This document shows, one piece after another, positions 26,060-34,295 of a DNA stretch of 64,000 nt. The DNA is from Chlamydiae bacterium Ga0074140. Lineage in GTDB: Bacteria; Chlamydiota; Chlamydiia; Chlamydiales; Rhabdochlamydiaceae. Positions within the stretch are counted from its first letter, which is position 1; each line of letters starts with the position of its first letter. The position numbers were made by a program, and so were the translations under genes. The notes below the pieces were generated by a model. The model saw only the letters and a program-made list of their open reading frames with translations, searched no databases and was not told where the DNA came from. The stretch spans positions 372,001 through 436,000 of the forward strand of contig LNES01000003.1 in assembly GCA_001464115.1 (NCBI GenBank), read 5' to 3'.

Positions 26060-26100
26060 TCGCCCCTGAAGTATTCATTCGTCGGATCTTTAACGAAAAC

Positions 26101-26130
26101 TTGAGCGGAAAAGATTTTCTCTGTTAGGAT
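26101..26130 (+). promoter_or_regulatory. Candidate promoter of the tRNA-Thr/tRNA-Tyr unit
   Basis: TTGAGC at 26101-26106 and TAGGAT at 26125-26130 are 18 bases apart and end 13 bases before tRNA-Thr. The match to the housekeeping consensus is moderate. Confidence 0.4.
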
Positions 26131-26143
26131 CTCCATCCTCTTT

Positions 26144-26215
26144 GCTGGTGTAGCTCAATGGTAGAGCGCCCGACTTGTAATCGGATGGTTGAGGGTTCAA
26201 GTCCTTTCGCCAGCA
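26144..26215 (+). tRNA. tRNA-Thr (TGT)
   Basis: Acceptor GCTGGTG pairs with CGCCAGC, discriminator A at 26215. The D arm is GCTCAATGGTAGAGC, the anticodon loop CTTGTAA with anticodon TGT, and the T arm contains GGTTCAAGTCC. Length 72 nt, no encoded CCA. The outermost anticodon-stem position is a C-A mismatch. Confidence 0.96.
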
Positions 26216-26231
26216 ACCTTTTCTCCTTCCT

Positions 26232-26313
26232 GGGGGTGTCGCATAGCGGCAATTGCAGGGGACTGTAAATCCCCCGTCTTCGGACTTCGTGTGTTCGAGT
26301 CACACCGCCCCCA
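26232..26313 (+). tRNA. tRNA-Tyr (GTA), island attachment target
   Basis: Acceptor GGGGGTG pairs with CGCCCCC, discriminator A at 26313. The anticodon stem-loop GGGGACTGTAAATCCCC has anticodon GTA. A long class II variable arm (CGTCTTCGGACTTCG) is followed by the T arm GTGTGTTCGAGTCACAC. Length 82 nt. The last 51 bases before the final acceptor C recur exactly at 30135-30185, which marks this gene as the attachment site of the island downstream. Confidence 0.96.
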
Positions 26314-26314
26314 T

Positions 26315-26351
26315 AAACAAAAAAGCCACCTGCTGGGTGGCTTTTTTGTTT
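26315..26351 (+). terminator. Terminator after tRNA-Tyr
   Basis: AAACAAAAAAGCCACC and GGTGGCTTTTTTGTTT form a long stem with a 5-base loop and a T run at 26342-26347. The stem continues imperfectly into the 3' end of tRNA-Tyr on the left and an inverted copy of it on the right (GGGGGCG at 26354-26360, GTGTGTGACTC at 26383-26393). Confidence 0.85.
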
Positions 26352-26750
26352 ATGGGGGCGAGCAAGTGCCAGTGGCACTTGCGTGTGTGACTCACATCCC
26401 GAGGTCGCCGCCCCGGCAGACAGCGCCTCCGAAGGGCGCTGCGAGAGGGGGTCACAACCCCGCTTAAGCGGGGTTTTTTTATTTGGGGGCGAGCAAGTGC
26501 CAGTGGCACTTGCGTGTGTGACTCGAGCCGAGGGATCCTTTAAAGGCAAAAGTCAGAAGTCAGAATGCAGAAGTGAAGAAAGAGGAAGATTTGCTTTTCG
26601 GGATTTCTTTGTCTTCAGTTTTGCATTTTGCGTTTTGACTTTAAGTTGACACCCCGGCAGACAGCGCACCCGAAGGGCGCTGCGAGAGGGGGCACCCGCC
26701 TCTCTATTTCTCTTCGAAAATTAGTCTAAAACTGTCTCATTAAAATTGTT
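26325..26750. repeat. Left-border repeat block of the tRNA-Tyr island
   Basis: A 507-base gap without a gene, filled with repeats. The palindrome GCAAGTGCCAGTGGCACTTGC (10-1-10) occurs at 26362-26382 and 26493-26513, each followed by GTGTGTGACTC. A GGCAGACAGCGC...CCGAAGGGCGCTGCGAGAGG block lies at 26415 and 26656. A terminator-like hairpin, CCCCGCTTAAGCGGGGTTTTTTT, sits at 26458-26480. From about 26549 to 26643 there is another imperfect palindrome, with AAAGTCAGAAGTCAGAATGC against a right arm ending TTTTGACTTT. The same palindrome and block recur at the island's right border. ORFs called here are repeat artefacts. Confidence 0.75.
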
Positions 26751-26820
26751 GTATTCGAGTCTTGAATGGAATCAAAGGAGCGGAAATACTTAACGCATTT
26801 CCTCGAAAAGACATAAAAAT

Positions 26821-27666
26821 ATGAAGGACTTAAAAGATCTAGAAAATTCAATAGCCTACCTTAAACTTTATGCGGCAGACCCAAGAGTGGAAAAAATCGA
26901 AAATATTGGAACAGCAACGGGGTTTATTTGGAAACGAAATGGTTTGCTTTTTCTTGTGACAAATTGGCATGTATTTACCCAAAAAAACCAAGATACCGGA
27001 GAGGACATCGGGTCAAAAGAAGGTCCGCCGAGGTATATTGAAATACATCTTCCTCGACGACGTCAAATGATAGAGTCTCTATTTTTAGAAAGCGGAGAAA
27101 AGAGATGGTTACAAAGTTCTCGGTTAAAGACTAATTCCAAAGATGCTCCTGAGTCTGATATCGCCGTATTGCCATTAGAACAGCCCATCCAAGAGGATCC
27201 AGTGTGTGCTTTTAATGATGTTCTTGAAGACAACTCCGCAAGAAAAGACATTCTTCTAGAAGTGACAATGCCTGTTTCGATAATTGGCTTTCCTCTCGGA
27301 GAGAAAGAGGGTCTATGTTGGGTAACTGGAAAAGTTGCACAATCACTGAACGAATCACGTCCAACTTTCCTGGTAAATGCATATCCGTATAGTGGCATGT
27401 CTGGGGCACCTGTGTTGTGGGTTTATCCCAATAGACCAATAAAACTAAGAAATGGAACCATGGTAAATGGGTCTTCTGGGACTTCTGTACAATTTGTGGG
27501 GGTGTATTCGGGAAGAATGTACGAAAAGCACACAAGTACTTCCATAGTTCCTTTGGCTCGAGTCTGGTCTCCCAGTTTGATTGATGACATTTTATCTTCT
27601 GATGATATTCCAAAAAAATGGCCAATTCAAAACCATCTTAGCAGATTACACAATGGAGAGTGTTAA
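26821..27666 (+). CDS. Trypsin-like serine protease
   Basis: A 281-residue protein with a chymotrypsin-fold catalytic triad in order: His in LFLVTNWHVFTQ near residue 50, Asp in APESDIAVLPLEQP near 116, and Ser in YSGMSGAPVLWVYP near 200. A glycine-rich turn before the His (GTATGFIW) is also typical. There is no signal peptide, so it acts in the cytosol unless secreted by another route. Codon use is A+T-rich compared with the flanking chromosome, in line with horizontal gain on the island. Its end overlaps the next gene by 7 bases. Similar solitary cytosolic proteases occur in bacterial defence islands, but no partner is identified here. Confidence 0.8.
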   Translation: MKDLKDLENSIAYLKLYAADPRVEKIENIGTATGFIWKRNGLLFLVTNWHVFTQKNQDTGEDIGSKEGPPRYIEIHLPRRRQMIESLFLESGEKRWLQSSRLKTNSKDAPESDIAVLPLEQPIQEDPVCAFNDVLEDNSARKDILLEVTMPVSIIGFPLGEKEGLCWVTGKVAQSLNESRPTFLVNAYPYSGMSGAPVLWVYPNRPIKLRNGTMVNGSSGTSVQFVGVYSGRMYEKHTSTSIVPLARVWSPSLIDDILSSDDIPKKWPIQNHLSRLHNGEC

Positions 27667-27926
27667 ATCCTGAGGAGGGATCTCTTGTCCTCTGCGGGGC
27701 AAAATCAAAGCGAAATGCAGGAGCGCCATGTCAGCAACCTGCCATGAAAAACGGCCGCTGTCGTCTTCATGGAGGCTGGTGCAGTGGACCCACGACAGGA
27801 AAGGGAAGGCTTAGGTGTAAAAATTCATCCTGGAAGCATGGCAATTATTCGAGAGAAGCGATCGCTGAGCGCAAAAAAGCCAGATCTTTAGTGAATTCAG
27901 CCAAAAACAATATTTATTATAATTAA
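27660..27926 (+). CDS. HGG-motif small protein (phage-associated type)
   Basis: An 88-residue protein. It has CGAKSKRNAGAPCQQPAMKN near 12-31 and CRLHGGWCSGPTTGKGRLRC near 34-53, followed by a KHGNYS patch. Spaced cysteines (C12, C25, C34) and the HGGxxSGP-(x)n-GR pattern match a small family frequent in prophages and mobile elements, possibly metal-binding. The molecular role is unknown. The start is GTG at 27660, overlapping the protease stop, so the two genes are coupled. Its presence supports a mobile origin for the island. Confidence 0.7.
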   Translation: MLNPEEGSLVLCGAKSKRNAGAPCQQPAMKNGRCRLHGGWCSGPTTGKGRLRCKNSSWKHGNYSREAIAERKKARSLVNSAKNNIYYN

Positions 27927-27997
27927 TAGTATTAATTGTGGTTAGATATAATATTGGATGTGCAATATAATTTCCGGTTTTTTTAATCGGAGGTTGT

Positions 27998-29968
27998 ATG
28001 TCTTCTCAAACGAATTCGCTGAATGTTTCCGAGCCACTCTACTTTCATCGCGAATACATCAATGATATCGGTGAGCCTTCCGACGAGCATTCGTGGATCG
28101 ATCAGTGTAAACGCATAGGCCTTGTCGCCCTTCCTTTTGTAAGTCTCTATAAACCACTGAGCCTGCCGCTTTCATTGACGATGGGAGGGTTGCGCACTGT
28201 TACTAGCCTTGGTGATTTATCCAAAATCATCGAAAGCGGAAATTGTTTTGAAATCGGCTGTGCCTCACTGCAAACCGTCATTGCTGTTATTGCGCTTGCT
28301 GGGACGATCTTTGCTCATCCACTGGGTATGCTCATCACAACATCGCAGGATCTTATCGTTGAGCTTTCCAAGCTAGTCATTAGCCTCAATGCAGGTGAAT
28401 ACCAAAAAGCGATCGAAAGCTGTCTGAATCTCGTCAATAACGCACTATATCTCGCTCTATTCCTCAGCGGAGGGCTAGAGATCGCAATAGCATCACTATC
28501 CATGCAAATCTTGATCGGTCTCTATCACTCGGTTGCAGAGTTCGCAAAAGGGAATTGTCTTGAGGGAGCGGGCCATATACTCATGGCCTTAGTTCGTGCT
28601 GATCAGCTGAATCATCAGATGAAGGCATTACAGTTAAAAGGAGAAATCGACAAGTTGTTTCTGGCGCTCGCTGGTGATGCAGCTTTAGACAAAGAAAAAA
28701 TAAATTCTAGGCCGGAAAACTCAACTCAAGCTGTCTCAGAAAAGCTTTCAAAGCGTGCATTTTTTTTCAAAGGTTCCCCAAACAGTTTAGTTGACGAAAC
28801 TGATATCAGACAAAAGACAGCTTTATTACACGAGTGTTTTGATAAAAACGATTTTCAAGGAATTAAACGACTTGTTTCGGAAGGAGTGGACATTAATAGT
28901 AGGGATTTTATGGGAAAAACAGTTCTCTACAAGTGTCTAGAAAACTCGCTTCCTTCCTCAAATATTGCAATGGTTCCTCGGAATGCGGAAATGGTACACA
29001 AGCTCGTAGCGCTAGGAGCCGATGTCAACTTTTGTTATGCAGGAAAAAGCATTACACACTTGTTACTCGAAAATGTTGCAACATGTGATCTTGATGTTGC
29101 AATTCCTTTGCTAAAAGAAATATTAAAATTTAAGCCTGATTTAAATTACAGGTTTCTTGGGAAGAATCCTGTAGAGTTTTGTTTCGATCAATATAAAAAT
29201 AGAGAGCATGACAATCATCGTTATCTAAAAGTTATGGATGTTTTTTTTGAGTTGGGACACGCCAATCCTCAAGATTATTTAGACCTCGCGCTTACAAATA
29301 CGAAGAGCACATCGAGAAATTGGGGGAGTGATTTATTGAATATTCTTATGAAGTATGAATTGGATCTTCAAAAAAATCACTCACTTATCGCGTATCTTAT
29401 CCAAAAAAATGACACGAAACGTGTTTTAGAATTGGCGCGGAAAGGAGCGGCAATCGATAGCAACCACTTATATTTAGCGTTGAAGAATAGAAAAATGGAT
29501 TTGTTTACTGAATTTGTAAGAATGGGGGTTAGCGTAAATGGTGATGGCTATGGTTTTCCGGTGCATTCTGCCATTATTGACAATGATCTTGAAGGCTTGA
29601 TGATTTTAAATGGTTTAAATGCCGATTTAGCGATTGATCGTCGTTCAGGGCGCTCATATTTAGTAGACCGGGATTGCCTAAGACAAATTAACGACCAGGT
29701 TCTAATTTATCTTTTGGAGCATGGCAATTCTGATCCGAACTATAGAGCGCCAGTTCATGGATGGACGCCATTGTCAACAGCATATGAGATCGGAAAGCCC
29801 AGCGCTTTTAAAATCCTTTTCGATCACGGTGCAAACCTCGATGCTCTAATGCCGAGAGATCTGCATGGAGCATGGTCTGTTAGGGATTATATTTTGGGCC
29901 TGGATCGACGGAGTTCGCATTTCGCAGAAAAGTTGAGGCGAATTGGACTAGACCTTGAACGCGCATAG
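27998..29968 (+). CDS. Ankyrin-repeat protein with hydrophobic N-terminal half
   Basis: A 656-residue protein. Residues about 45-215 hold several hydrophobic helices (IGLVALPFVSLYKPLSLPLS, LQTVIAVIALAGTIFAHPLG, NALYLALFLSGGLEIAIASL). From about 265 to 640, degenerate ankyrin repeats can be followed: TALLHECFDKNDFQGIKRLV-SEGVDINSRD, MVHKLVALGADVNF, WTPLSTAYEIGKPSAFKILF-DHGANLDA. Ankyrin repeats mediate protein-protein contacts and are common in effectors of amoeba-living bacteria. The hydrophobic half may hold it in an inclusion or bacterial membrane. This is the last gene of the island; the attR-like tRNA fragment lies 166 bases after it. Confidence 0.8.
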   Translation: MSSQTNSLNVSEPLYFHREYINDIGEPSDEHSWIDQCKRIGLVALPFVSLYKPLSLPLSLTMGGLRTVTSLGDLSKIIESGNCFEIGCASLQTVIAVIALAGTIFAHPLGMLITTSQDLIVELSKLVISLNAGEYQKAIESCLNLVNNALYLALFLSGGLEIAIASLSMQILIGLYHSVAEFAKGNCLEGAGHILMALVRADQLNHQMKALQLKGEIDKLFLALAGDAALDKEKINSRPENSTQAVSEKLSKRAFFFKGSPNSLVDETDIRQKTALLHECFDKNDFQGIKRLVSEGVDINSRDFMGKTVLYKCLENSLPSSNIAMVPRNAEMVHKLVALGADVNFCYAGKSITHLLLENVATCDLDVAIPLLKEILKFKPDLNYRFLGKNPVEFCFDQYKNREHDNHRYLKVMDVFFELGHANPQDYLDLALTNTKSTSRNWGSDLLNILMKYELDLQKNHSLIAYLIQKNDTKRVLELARKGAAIDSNHLYLALKNRKMDLFTEFVRMGVSVNGDGYGFPVHSAIIDNDLEGLMILNGLNADLAIDRRSGRSYLVDRDCLRQINDQVLIYLLEHGNSDPNYRAPVHGWTPLSTAYEIGKPSAFKILFDHGANLDALMPRDLHGAWSVRDYILGLDRRSSHFAEKLRRIGLDLERA

Positions 29969-30134
29969 TTAATAAACAACTGCAAACTTAGGTTCTTTTT
30001 TTACGCAAATTTTACGCACTCGACCACATAAAAGTGGCGCAAAAGAGCGCACGCCAGTAGAATCCGATGAGCTTTAAGCCGCTGATTCTATTGAGGCTGT
30101 GTGATGCAGTTTGCGCCAGATTCGAATTCAAAAC

Positions 30135-30185
30135 CGACTGTAAATCCCCCGTCTTCGGACTTCGTGTGTTCGAGTCACACCGCCC
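30135..30185 (+). repeat. Partial tRNA-Tyr copy (attachment-site duplicate)
   Basis: 51 bases identical to 26260-26310 of tRNA-Tyr, covering the anticodon loop, variable arm and T arm to the acceptor CGCCCC. The 5' half is missing, so it cannot make a tRNA. After CCGCCCC the sequence switches to GGCAGACAGCG instead of the CATAAAC seen after the real tRNA. Confidence 0.85.
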
Positions 30186-30186
30186 C

Positions 30187-30451
30187 GGCAGACAGCGCAC
30201 CCGAAGGGCGCTGCGAGAGGGGGTCACATCTTCCGCCACAAAGCGGGTTTTTTATTTGGGGGCGAGCAAGTGCCATTGGCACTTGCGTGTGTGACTCGAG
30301 CCAAGGGATCAGTTTTGCCTGGTGGCAAAACATCCCGAGGTCGCCGCCCCGGCAGACAGCGCACCCGAAGGGCGCTGCGAGAGGGGGTCACATCTTCCGC
30401 CACAAAGCGGGTTTTTTATTTGGGGGGCGAGCAAGTGCCAGTGGCACTTGC
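30187..30451. repeat. Right-border repeat block of the island (tandem 164-bp units)
   Basis: Two near-identical copies of a unit start at 30187 and 30351 (period 164 bases). Each begins GGCAGACAGCGCACCCGAAG, runs through a TTCCGCCACAAAGCGGGTTT terminator-like stretch, and ends with the GCAAGTGCC(A)(G/T)TGGCACTTGC palindrome (30266-30286, 30431-30451). The first unit is followed by a GTTTTGCCTGGTGGCAAAAC hairpin at 30312-30331. With the partial tRNA this fills most of the 650-base gap from 29969 to 30618. No gene is seen. ORFs called here exist in several frames because of the repetition. Confidence 0.8.
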
Positions 30452-30618
30452 GCGTGTGCCGACACGATACACCTCTATTTAAGGTAATGTCACCGCAACT
30501 TGCTATTTTTCAATGTCTTGCTGCAAAGATAAATTGCAAAGAAAATTCTGATTTTAGCGGCTATATTTAAATGCAATTCTGTTGTACAATTTATTGAAAT
30601 TATAATTTTTGGGTAATT

Positions 30619-31770
30619 ATGGCTGTAATTTCAAATTCTATAGAACAAATGCTCGCAAACCCGGCACTGATTCCCACCCTACCAAGAGGGTCTGAGGCGC
30701 GTTGCCATGGTCTCGCTCTGGAGAGCACAAAACGTGGCGTCAATGAGCGAGTACAAGATCTATATCAAGCGAATAAAGCGGCCGGTTCCATTCTAGCTGC
30801 AAGGGCGGGGATGCTTTTACAAACGTGTTCAGCAGCCTCATTTCGAACGGCTGAGACAAGTGGATGTAAAGAACAGGAAAAGGTTCTTAAGCTCACGAAT
30901 AGACTACAATTTACCAATAGCGAAAAAGCCTTCATCCAATGCCATGAGATTGGGGGGCAAAAGTATATCTTTGTCGCGGACTGCCATCAAGATGAGAAAT
31001 TTCTAAAATTGTGGGCTGATGTTTCCTTATGTGGGGTAAAGAGAGAGTTTGCAATTTTCCGCGAAATTGGGTGTAGGGATCCTCAGTCTGAGAAAGATTA
31101 CTGCCGGTTTTTATGTGGATTGGACATATCTGGGATGCCATCTCCGTGGATATTCGGATTGGAAGGACCCGCATTTCCGTTACAGTTATGCGTGATGTGT
31201 CTGCTGCTTTATAAAACCCCAACAAAGAATCCTCAGAGGCTAATGAGTTTTTTAGATGACCTTCGCATTAATAGACCATGGGATCAGGTGGTGCATCGTG
31301 CACATGCAATAAAACCGTTTAGCCAGGCAGCAGCGCCTCTTTTTGCGGAGATCCAAGAAAATTTAAGGCTCATGGAAACAGCTGAGGCATTTAAACAAAA
31401 AAGGCAGAATTTGTATGACGCATTGCTTAAAAAACACTCAGATGTGGCTTGGAAGGATCTCTTTTTTGCTCTCGCAAAAACCAGTTTATTGGATGTTCCC
31501 GCAATCCAAAAAGCGTTTTCTTCTTCGCAAATCGAATTTATTCTGAGACTACTTCTCAAGCCGAATGCTGAGGATCGAGGACGCTTCCTGGAGGAAATCC
31601 AAACTCAAATGCGCGATAATGCTATGGCCCATGCTCTCTTTTCAACGGAGCTCCCAAAAGGAGTAGTTCGTCTTGCGCAGGTCGGATATCTCCACCTTCC
31701 CGGCATCATCCGCGAGCTCGAGCGGCTCGCCGCTCTTCAACAGAAACCTCACGAAGGCAAGAAAGCTTAA
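30619..31770 (+). CDS. Protein of unknown function
   Basis: A 383-residue protein without a recognised domain, signal peptide or membrane segment. The N-terminus is MAVISNSIEQMLANPALIPT. The middle part is Cys-rich for a cytosolic protein (LQTCSAASF, FICDC-like spacing in IFVADCHQDEKFL, FREIGCRDPQSEKDYCRFLC, LQLCVMCLLLY). The C-terminal third is helical (LFAEIQENLRLMETAEAFKQ, GVVRLAQVGYLHLPGIIREL). An A+T-rich region with TATTTAAATG-like sequence precedes it. It lies just outside the right border of the island. It may be a lineage-specific effector, which is a guess from context only. Confidence 0.65.
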   Translation: MAVISNSIEQMLANPALIPTLPRGSEARCHGLALESTKRGVNERVQDLYQANKAAGSILAARAGMLLQTCSAASFRTAETSGCKEQEKVLKLTNRLQFTNSEKAFIQCHEIGGQKYIFVADCHQDEKFLKLWADVSLCGVKREFAIFREIGCRDPQSEKDYCRFLCGLDISGMPSPWIFGLEGPAFPLQLCVMCLLLYKTPTKNPQRLMSFLDDLRINRPWDQVVHRAHAIKPFSQAAAPLFAEIQENLRLMETAEAFKQKRQNLYDALLKKHSDVAWKDLFFALAKTSLLDVPAIQKAFSSSQIEFILRLLLKPNAEDRGRFLEEIQTQMRDNAMAHALFSTELPKGVVRLAQVGYLHLPGIIRELERLAALQQKPHEGKKA

Positions 31771-31921
31771 GGGGCAATCTCTAGAAATGAAAGAGTGAAC
31801 AAGCAAGGATCGGCCCCGACCAAGCTCTAAACATCAAGGCGCCTTTTAGGAAAAATTTGTGACTGTGCTTGGAAATTGAGAGTCGATACAAGAAGCACTC
31901 AAAGGATTAGAAATCAGGGGT

Positions 31922-32275
31922 CTACGCGTTATCTTTTTTTTCGGTGAGGGAGCGATCTTTAATCGAGATATAGACCCAAACGCGTTCGCCTGTCTGCATT
32001 CCTTCGCTAGATTTGAGACGAAAACCTGCCTGTGCTTTCAACGTGCCCTGCACATATTCCACAATGTCAGAGCTTGCTCCATCATCCTTATCATCTTTGC
32101 CTCTTACGACTACGAATCCGCCTAATAGCACTAATGCGCCATTCGTCTGCAGTTTCTTCTGCAATGTGGAATCATCCCCCAACTCTTTAAGGTAAAGCAC
32201 ATTATCTTCTACTCTCCAAGTAATTCGATCTTCCCAAGCAGCGCTTCGCGTGTTGTTGATAGCAGACATATTCAT
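31922..32275 (-). CDS. Small protein of unknown function
   Basis: A 117-residue soluble protein (MNMSAINNTRSAAWEDRITW), mostly beta-strand-like with alternating hydrophobic residues (GALVLLGGFVVVRGK, ERVWVYISIKDRSL). An Asp-rich loop (KDDKDDGASSD) lies in the middle. No family is recognised. A second in-frame ATG two codons in (MSAINN) is a possible start. AGGAATGAATATG precedes the start on the minus strand, giving a reasonable ribosome binding site. Confidence 0.6.
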   Translation of the reverse strand: MNMSAINNTRSAAWEDRITWRVEDNVLYLKELGDDSTLQKKLQTNGALVLLGGFVVVRGKDDKDDGASSDIVEYVQGTLKAQAGFRLKSSEGMQTGERVWVYISIKDRSLTEKKDNA

Positions 32276-32329
32276 TCCTCAATATTAATAGAGTTCACAG
32301 ATGAGAGAGTCTACTCCTTCTGGTTTTTT

Positions 32330-32580
32330 AATGCGTAGCAAACCGGGGGCATAAAGACTTGCGCAGCATGTATATCTTTGCGTTTTTCTCGAATCCTTCC
32401 TGCACAAACTCGAACTCATAGCCGTTGTATAGACGATCATAAGTTATTGACCAGGTGGTATTCGATAATCTTGTTGGAAAGCTTTTTTTCCATTGCTCGC
32501 TCAAGAAAATGGCGGATGATATGAAAATTTTCAGTTTTCCGAAAAGAGAAATCAGATGGTCTCAAGACATTTAAGAATCG
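32330..32580 (-). pseudogene. Possible decayed gene remnant
   Basis: This 311-base gap contains no intact gene. On the minus strand a stretch without an obvious start reads coherently as RFLNVLRPSDFSFRKTENFH, then FLERAMEKKLSNKIIEYHLV, before a TGA. A shifted frame then continues as YDRLYNGYEFEFVQEGFEKN. The protein-like composition across a frame change suggests a broken gene, but no family is recognised. Confidence 0.25.
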
Positions 32581-32586
32581 AGCTCT

Positions 32587-33606
32587 TTACTGCCCTGTTA
32601 CCAGAACAACCCTAAAGCGGGCCTTGCCGCTCATCATGCGGTCGTAGGCCTCGGCTGCTTTTTCGAGCGGGAATGTCTCGTTCATGGAGCGGATACCGGT
32701 GAGGGCGCTAAAGGAGATCGTATCTTCCGAATCGATCGAAGTTCCGCTGGGCCAGCCAGCAATCGTGCGACGTTTTAAGATAAGCGGTAGTACGGAAATA
32801 GATACGGGTTCTCCGAATGCGCCGATGACGAGAAGTTTTCCATCGATGGAAAGTCCGTCAATGACATCACTGACAGCTTTGTTGCTCGTCACGGTCGATA
32901 AGATGACTTTCGCGCCTCCGAGTTTTTGCAGCTCTTCGCTGACCTTTGCGCTCTCGCTGTCGATGTAGTGGTGGGCGCCGAGTTTTTGAGCGAGAGGCCC
33001 TTTATCCCTGCCACGAGCGATCGCGATGGTGCGAAATCCCATTTTGGCGGCAAATTGCACGGCGAGATGTCCCAATCCTCCGATTCCTAAAATGGCAACG
33101 GTATCTCCTGCGACGGCGCCGCTATTTCTCAATGCATTAAAGGTCGTGATTCCAGCGCACATGAGTGGGCCGACCTCAACAGGCGAGAGTTCGTCCGGGA
33201 CGTGCGCTAGAGCTTCGATGGGGGCGATGACATACTCTGCATATCCGCCATCGTAGGTGACACCTGGGATTTGGGGATTCGAACATGTGACAAAATCTCC
33301 TCTTCGGCAGGAGTCGCAAATGGTACAATGTCCACCATGCCAGCCAATGCCAACGCGCTGTCCTACTTTCCAATTTCCGACAGCTTCCCCCACTGCATCG
33401 ATCACACCGGCGATCTCATGCCCGGGAACTCGGGGGTACTGAATTCCTGGAAAAGTGCCCTCTTTGGTAAAGGAGTCGCTGTGGCAAATCCCGCAGGCTT
33501 GAACTTTGACGCGAACAGAGCCTCTTTTGGGGGAGGGGATCTCTCTTTCGACGAGCTCGAGGGGTTTGTTTGGGCCCGAAACTTGAACTGCGCGCATTTT
33601 TGCCAT
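32587..33606 (-). CDS. Zinc-dependent alcohol dehydrogenase
   Basis: A 339-residue medium-chain dehydrogenase/reductase. Catalytic zinc ligands are in ACGICHSDSF near residue 37 (Cys), PGHEIAGVIDAVGE near 61 (His-Glu) and the GPLMCAGITTF region near 148 (Cys). The structural zinc site is the four-cysteine lobe CTICDSCRRGDFVTC near 94-108. The cofactor-binding motif is VAILGIGGLGHLAVQFA near 170-186. It oxidises alcohols or reduces aldehydes with NAD(P). The sequence resembles the YahK/AdhP type, but the substrate is not certain. It stands alone on the minus strand. Confidence 0.92.
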   Translation of the reverse strand: MAKMRAVQVSGPNKPLELVEREIPSPKRGSVRVKVQACGICHSDSFTKEGTFPGIQYPRVPGHEIAGVIDAVGEAVGNWKVGQRVGIGWHGGHCTICDSCRRGDFVTCSNPQIPGVTYDGGYAEYVIAPIEALAHVPDELSPVEVGPLMCAGITTFNALRNSGAVAGDTVAILGIGGLGHLAVQFAAKMGFRTIAIARGRDKGPLAQKLGAHHYIDSESAKVSEELQKLGGAKVILSTVTSNKAVSDVIDGLSIDGKLLVIGAFGEPVSISVLPLILKRRTIAGWPSGTSIDSEDTISFSALTGIRSMNETFPLEKAAEAYDRMMSGKARFRVVLVTGQ

Positions 33607-33752
33607 AGGTTTCCTCCTGCTGGGATGATTCCTTCTATAAAATCTGTAGACAAAAGTTGCAATCGAAGATTAGAACCTTAAAAAAAGCTGAGAAAAATGA
33701 GGTTTGTTATCTGATGTGGAAATTGTTTATTCTTCTTCTGTATGGAGGAGCC

Positions 33753-34295
33753 ATGATCCAGCTGTTTTCAGATGAAAAAGAGCCGCCGCGTGTCGGCGTA
33801 GCCGTATTTGTCAAAAGAGAGGGGAAGGTGCTCCTTGGGCAAAGAAAAGGCGCACATGGAGCTCTAACATGGGCAACTCCTGGTGGGCATCTTGAATTTG
33901 GTGAAACGGTAGAAGCGTGCGCGCTGCGGGAATTACTAGAAGAGACTGGGCTACGAGCGCGTTCTATTAAATTAGGTCCATGGGTCGAAAATATCATGGA
34001 AAACGGGACCAAACATTACATCACCATCTTTACAATCGTGGACCAATTCGAAGGTGAGCCCCAACTGCTAGAGCCACACAAATGTGCGGTGTGGGAGTGG
34101 TTTTCATGGGATTCGCTGCCGCAGCCGCTCTTTCCGAGCATCGTGACATTTTTAGAGCAGAATGGGAATGCAAAAGCACACGAAGAGTTCTCAACGAAAA
34201 CAGTGGAGTCTACTTCGCGAGAAGAATTTTGCGGCCTCGAAATGGTTGTTGTTGGAGGCGAGAACAAAACAGTTGTCGAGGATCGAATTCTCTAG
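33753..34295 (+). CDS. Nudix hydrolase
   Basis: 180 residues from the ATG at 33753, which has GGAGGAG just upstream. Upstream in-frame ATGs at 33657 and 33714 would add a hydrophobic leader. The Nudix box is complete: GGHLEFGETVEACALRELLE-ETGL (pattern Gx5Ex7REUxEExGU) near residues 47-70, preceded by VAVFVKREGKVLLGQRKGAH. Such enzymes hydrolyse nucleoside diphosphates linked to another group, and this one resembles MutT-like or cytosine-nucleotide forms. The last 35 or so residues (after FLEQNGN) overlap the opposite-strand ankyrin-like gene by 105 bases. They look like a tail gained by read-through past an ancestral stop. Confidence 0.85.
   Translation: MIQLFSDEKEPPRVGVAVFVKREGKVLLGQRKGAHGALTWATPGGHLEFGETVEACALRELLEETGLRARSIKLGPWVENIMENGTKHYITIFTIVDQFEGEPQLLEPHKCAVWEWFSWDSLPQPLFPSIVTFLEQNGNAKAHEEFSTKTVESTSREEFCGLEMVVVGGENKTVVEDRIL

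Larger units (their letters stand above)
26232..30185. mobile_element. Small genomic island integrated at tRNA-Tyr
   Basis: The island is delimited by the intact tRNA-Tyr on the left and an exact 51-base copy of the tRNA's 3' part (from GACTGTAAATCCCCCGTCTT to CACACCGCCCC) at 30135-30185 on the right. This direct repeat is what tyrosine-recombinase integration into a tRNA leaves behind. Inside are a trypsin-like protease, an HGG-motif protein and an ankyrin protein, with a more A+T-rich codon choice than the flanking genes. No integrase gene is present, so the element is a remnant or was mobilised in trans. Confidence 0.7.

Noticed and set aside
26124-26649. Frames across tRNA-Thr, tRNA-Tyr and the left-border repeats
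   Set aside because: They cover RNA genes and palindromes and show no protein-like conservation.
30067-30570. Several overlapping frames of 70-128 codons at the island's right border
   Set aside because: They are open because of the tandem 164-bp repeat; products repeat the same Arg/Gly/Ala strings in different frames.
26232-30619. Integrase or transposase for the tRNA-Tyr island
   Set aside because: Searched by eye on both strands between the repeats; no tyrosine recombinase R-H-R-Y pattern or DDE transposase is present.
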